Part shown: positions 7,265 through 9,376 of the stretch, in pieces
Position numbering within the stretch: the stretch's first letter is position 1
Layout: every line of letters begins with the position of its first letter
NCBI GenBank assembly: GCA_027296025.1
Contig: JAPUJU010000302.1
Location: 1-9,376, forward strand
Direction of reading: 5' to 3'
Source: a bacterium
GTDB taxonomy: Bacteria; Krumholzibacteriota; Krumholzibacteriia; WVZY01
DNA: 9,376 bases
Made by a program: the position numbers and the translations under genes
Notes under the pieces: generated by a model
What the model was told of the DNA's origin: nothing
Seen by the model: only the letters and a program-made list of their open reading frames with translations
The model's database searches: none

Positions 7265-7636
7265 TCACTCTTTCTTGGGGAATGGTTCCGAGGGACGCGG
7301 GTCAGCCGCCCGCCCTGGTTCATGTGCGGTGTCAATCGCGACGGATCTGGCAAGTTCCGAGATCGTGGACTCGATGTCGCGCAGCTTTGAATACAAAACG
7401 AGCAGAAAAAAGCCGATCCCGACAAGTGCGAGATACATGAACAGGTCGGCGCCACGTCCGACTCCGACGAAGGCAGCTATTTTCATCGTCACATCCGGGA
7501 TCGCAGCGAGAGTAATTCCGACGACCACGAACAATGCGACAACGACCCGGTCCACCAGGCCGGACCGGAGGCGATTGAAGTACAGGAAGAGTATCCCGAT
7601 CAGCATGACAATGAGAATCAGTTGGACGGGTCTCAT
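7265..7636 (-). CDS. DUF2304 family membrane protein
   Basis: A 123-residue protein with three membrane helices, at about residues 4-20, 30-47 and 66-82, and a charged cytoplasmic tail. The pattern fits DUF2304: an N-terminal helix, a basic loop (NRLRSG), AAIPD at the end of helix 2, the GVGRGADLFMYLA segment (58-70) and a conserved coiled helix KLRDIESTISELARSVAI (84-101). The function of the family is not established, but its genes very often sit beside GT2 glycosyltransferases of the polyprenyl-phosphate sugar type. Here the ATG overlaps the GT2 stop by 4 bp (ATGA, 7633-7636). AGGAAG lies 8 nt upstream (7645-7650). A role as membrane anchor or partner for the GT2 enzyme is inference. The C-terminal 20 residues are Pro-rich and probably disordered. 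Confidence 0.82.
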   Translation of the reverse strand: MRPVQLILIVMLIGILFLYFNRLRSGLVDRVVVALFVVVGITLAAIPDVTMKIAAFVGVGRGADLFMYLALVGIGFFLLVLYSKLRDIESTISELARSVAIDTAHEPGRAADPRPSEPFPKKE

Positions 7637-8316
7637 CGGAAAATCTTCCTGACGACAATATCAATCACAATTCGGATCCCGTTCCACGCGGACTGGCCTT
7701 TTTCCTGAGAGTAGTCGGTGTATAGGATCGACGTCGGCCGCTCGATGTAGTGTGCCCCGGACTGGCGAATCTGGCTGAGTATCTCCGACGCGTGGGCGAA
7801 CCGGTTTTCGTGTAGATGGATCCGGCTCGCGGCCTCGGCGCTCAGAGCGCGAAAGCCGTTGTGCGCATCGGTCAACCAGACGCCGGTCAGGAGACCGTTG
7901 ATGATTCGCGCGCATCTCAGGAGAAGGCGGCGCCGGGCTGGGACTGCTTCGGCGTCGCTCTCACGCAGGAAACGAGAGCCGAGCACGACGTCAGCTTCGC
8001 CGCTGAGAATCGGTGCGGTGAGGACCGCGATATCTTCGACCCGGTGCTGCCCGTCAGCGTCGAAATGCACGATGACGTCTGCGCCCTTCGAGAGGGCGTA
8101 GGACATTCCTGTCTGCAGGGCGGCGCCCTCGCCGAGATTGATCGGATGCCTGAGGGCGTGTACGGGTAGTTCCTGGAGGATTTCCCACGTATGATCGGAG
8201 GAACCATCGTCGACCACGACGATGGTGTGTCCGAACTCGATCAGTTTCTTCAGAACGGAACGCACAACGTTGGCCTCGTTGTAGGCCGGAACAATGACAA
8301 ATATCGAGGGATTCAT
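7633..8316 (-). CDS. GT2 glycosyltransferase, polyprenyl/dolichyl-phosphate sugar synthase-like
   Basis: A 227-residue GT-A fold enzyme. Motifs in order: FVIVPAYNEA (6-15), VVVDDGSSDHT (33-43), NLGEGAALQTG (60-70), HFDADGQH (84-91, with the metal-binding DAD at 86-88), VLGSRF (111-116) and DAHNGFRALS (150-159). These are the signatures of DPM1-type family 2 enzymes, which move a sugar from a nucleotide donor to polyprenyl phosphate on the cytoplasmic face. It lacks the two C-terminal membrane helices of GtrB-like enzymes. The C-terminus has only an amphipathic hydrophobic helix (about 211-226), which may explain the adjacent membrane DUF2304 gene. The open frame runs back to 9240, but that part is antisense to the sulfatase gene and is not real. 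Among the in-frame ATGs at 8334, 8322 and 8316, I prefer 8316: an extended -10 promoter predicts transcription starting about 2 nt before it, and no Shine-Dalgarno is seen for any of them. Confidence 0.92.
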   Translation of the reverse strand: MNPSIFVIVPAYNEANVVRSVLKKLIEFGHTIVVVDDGSSDHTWEILQELPVHALRHPINLGEGAALQTGMSYALSKGADVIVHFDADGQHRVEDIAVLTAPILSGEADVVLGSRFLRESDAEAVPARRRLLLRCARIINGLLTGVWLTDAHNGFRALSAEAASRIHLHENRFAHASEILSQIRQSGAHYIERPTSILYTDYSQEKGQSAWNGIRIVIDIVVRKIFR

Positions 8317-8324
8317 GTGCATTG

Positions 8325-8352
8325 ATTTTACCATGAAATCGTGTTTTTGCAA
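8325..8352 (-). promoter_or_regulatory. Extended -10 promoter of the GT2 operon, predicting a leaderless mRNA
   Basis: On the minus strand TTGCAA (8352-8347, 4 of 6 to TTGACA) is followed after 16 nt by TAAAAT (8330-8325, 5 of 6 to TATAAT). The bases before the -10 read TGG, giving the TGn extension. The expected start is an A near 8318, only about two bases before the ATG at 8316-8314. The absence of a Shine-Dalgarno fits a leaderless transcript. This relies on sigma70-type consensus, and the host's sigma preference is not known. Confidence 0.5.
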
Positions 8353-8356
8353 AGTG

Positions 8357-8385
8357 TTGCACGGGCGCCGGGCGTGCGGTATGCT
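8357..8385 (+). promoter_or_regulatory. Candidate promoter of the sulfatase gene
   Basis: TTGCAC (8357-8362) and TATGCT (8380-8385) are separated by 17 bp, the ideal sigma70 spacing, but match consensus only moderately (3 and 4 of 6). Transcription would begin near 8392 and give a leader of about 120 nt. Its -35 lies only 4 bp from the -35 of the opposite promoter, so the two could compete for polymerase or share a regulator. Confidence 0.35.
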
Positions 8386-8431
8386 CGCCGAACCGAGCCG
8401 TTCCTGTTTGTAACTCTGGGCAAGAGTCAAG

Positions 8432-8480
8432 TCCGAGCCCCCCGCGCGACGCTCCTTGCAGGCCGGGTCACTCCCTCGGA
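8432..8480 (+). promoter_or_regulatory. Possible structured leader segment before the sulfatase gene
   Basis: TCCGAG (8432-8437) is complementary to CTCGGA (8475-8480) and could close a GC-rich stem around 37 nt. GCCCC (8437-8441) could instead pair with GGGGC (8486-8490), so two exclusive folds are possible. I recognise no known riboswitch core. In a GC-rich region such pairing may occur by chance. Confidence 0.2.
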
Positions 8481-8498
8481 ATGCCGGGGCGGTTAGAA

Positions 8499-8506
8499 GG
8501 AAGGGG
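8499..8506 (+). promoter_or_regulatory. Ribosome binding site of the sulfatase gene
   Basis: GGAAGGGG ends 8 nt before the ATG at 8515. An in-frame TAG at 8494-8496 lies just upstream, so the ATG at 8515 is the first possible start in this frame after that stop. Confidence 0.65.
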
Positions 8507-8514
8507 TTCAGCGC

Positions 8515-9376
8515 ATGAAGAAGCACTCCCATTATAGACCGCGCGACGGAGTCCTTGCCGGGATCATACTTGCCCTCTGCCTTGGGTTCACCGATGTATC
8601 GATTGCGATCGTGACGCGTCACCCGGCCCTCGGAAGTCTCGGGGCGATCGTGCCGCCGGCGGGTGCTGTTGCGGTCGTTGTGTTCCTTGCCTGGATCGCC
8701 GCGTGGTTCGGTGTGTTTGCGCCGCTTGGCCGGCTCTTCGGCGCGAACCGTGGGGCGACGGCCGTCTCGGTTGCGTTTTTTCTGGGCGCCTTCTTTATCC
8801 TCGCTGACCTCAATGCCTATTCGCCTTTTCCGCGAAACCCTTATAAACTCGTTTTGGTTCTGTTGATTTCCGGAATTGTCGCGACCGGGGCTCACTTCGC
8901 CTACCAGGCGGTCGCGCACGACGGTGCCCTGAAGACGCGATACCGGACCGCCGTTTTCGCGCTGCCGTTGATTCTCGGAGAGACAACCTTCTTCCAGTGG
9001 GTTCATCATTTTCGCGTCGGCTCGTTTACATCGGGAAGTGCGATGGGCCTTGGTGCGGCCTGGGTCGCGACAGTGATGCTGACCGTCCTGGCCGTGTACC
9101 GTTTCGGTCATACGCGGTTCGCGCGCGTTTTTGTCGCGGCCATTCTTGTCGGTCTTGTGTCCGGGTCCGTCGCCGTACTGATCAGCCCGCAGGGTTCGTC
9201 GAAATCCGGTGCCGGAGCATTCACCGGAGGTATCAAACATGTCGTCCTGATTATTGTCGACACGCTGCGCGCGGATTGCTTGACGTGCTATAACCCCGAT
9301 GCACCGACTACGCCGAACATCGATCGTCTTGCGGGTGAAAGTATTGTATTCCGTTCAGCGATCTCATCCGCACCGT
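8515..9376 (+). CDS. Sulfatase-family protein with polytopic membrane N-terminus (3' truncated)
   Basis: The frame is open for 287 codons to the window end. Residues about 1-225 hold six or seven hydrophobic segments (near 13-33, 46-68, 82-98, 111-128, 146-160, 176-195 and 205-223). The alkaline-phosphatase/sulfatase domain begins at about 241 with HVVLIIVDTLRADCLTCYN (242-260), then TPNIDRLA (266-273) and FRSAISSAP. Asp249 in VDTLR is at the usual metal-binding position. The catalytic Cys/Ser (formylglycine) or Thr lies beyond the window, so a true sulfatase cannot be separated from a phosphoethanolamine or phosphoglycerol transferase of the same superfamily. The LRAD and TPNIDRLA wording favours sulfatase-type proteins. 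The active domain would face the outside of the cytoplasmic membrane. The gene is transcribed away from the glycosyltransferase operon, and a shared role in surface glycans is possible but not shown. The start is fixed by an upstream in-frame stop and a good ribosome binding site. Confidence 0.85.
   Translation, partial: MKKHSHYRPRDGVLAGIILALCLGFTDVSIAIVTRHPALGSLGAIVPPAGAVAVVVFLAWIAAWFGVFAPLGRLFGANRGATAVSVAFFLGAFFILADLNAYSPFPRNPYKLVLVLLISGIVATGAHFAYQAVAHDGALKTRYRTAVFALPLILGETTFFQWVHHFRVGSFTSGSAMGLGAAWVATVMLTVLAVYRFGHTRFARVFVAAILVGLVSGSVAVLISPQGSSKSGAGAFTGGIKHVVLIIVDTLRADCLTCYNPDAPTTPNIDRLAGESIVFRSAISSAP

Noticed and set aside
8412..8426. ACTCT-GGGCA-AGAGT hairpin in the sulfatase leader
   Set aside because: The stem is only 5 bp and AT-rich, with no T-tract. 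It is not convincing as a terminator or operator.
8317..9240. Minus-strand extension of the glycosyltransferase frame by about 308 codons
   Set aside because: It is antisense to the well-supported sulfatase gene, is rich in Arg, Gly, Glu and Lys without domain motifs, and DPM1-like enzymes begin at the VPAYNE segment a few residues after 8316.
1..9376. Mobile elements, CRISPR arrays, tRNA or rRNA genes
   Set aside because: I saw no spaced direct repeats, inverted terminal repeats, transposase motifs or tRNA-like cloverleaf sequence, and the window is almost fully occupied by coding sequence.

Overview
The window is ordinary, gene-dense bacterial chromosome. It is GC-rich by eye, uses ATG/GTG starts with purine-rich Shine-Dalgarno sites, and has many overlapping gene ends. 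I see no tRNA, rRNA, CRISPR array, insertion sequence or phage gene. The phylum cannot be fixed from the sequence. The gene types (class I cysteine desulfurase, PabB-PabC fusion, membrane sulfatase, DUF2304, UPF0104-type flippase-like protein) are widespread in Gram-negative and candidate-phylum bacteria.

Layout. (1) Positions 1-2118, plus strand: the last 70 codons of a class I cysteine desulfurase, then, after 23 bp, a complete PabB-PabC fusion for 4-aminobenzoate (folate) synthesis. (2) Positions 2125-8316, minus strand: seven genes in one compact array. In transcription order they are a dolichyl-phosphate-mannose-synthase-like GT2 glycosyltransferase, a DUF2304 membrane protein, an unrecognised 146-aa protein, a GMC-family FAD oxidoreductase, an extended SDR epimerase/dehydratase, a flippase-like UPF0104/LPG-synthase-TM membrane protein and a membrane-anchored SGNH hydrolase. 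Four of the six junctions overlap or are separated by one base, so this is very probably one operon. (3) Positions 8317-8514: a divergent intergenic region with back-to-back promoter candidates. (4) Positions 8515-9376, plus strand: the 5' part of a sulfatase with a polytopic membrane N-terminal half, cut by the window end.

How the genes may work together. The minus-strand operon reads like a small lipid-linked sugar pathway. The GT2 enzyme would load a sugar onto polyprenyl phosphate at the membrane with DUF2304 as partner. The GMC oxidase (perhaps with the 146-aa protein) and the SDR could oxidise and then reduce the sugar, as DprE1/DprE2 do with unrelated or only partly related folds. The flippase-like protein could move the product across the membrane, and the SGNH protein could add or remove an ester group outside. 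Individual family calls are firm. The joint pathway is inference and is the most interesting proposal here.

Two start sites were moved from the longest open frame. The GT2 start is placed at 8316, where an extended -10 promoter predicts an almost leaderless mRNA. The flippase start is placed at 4278, directly behind the SDR stop codon.
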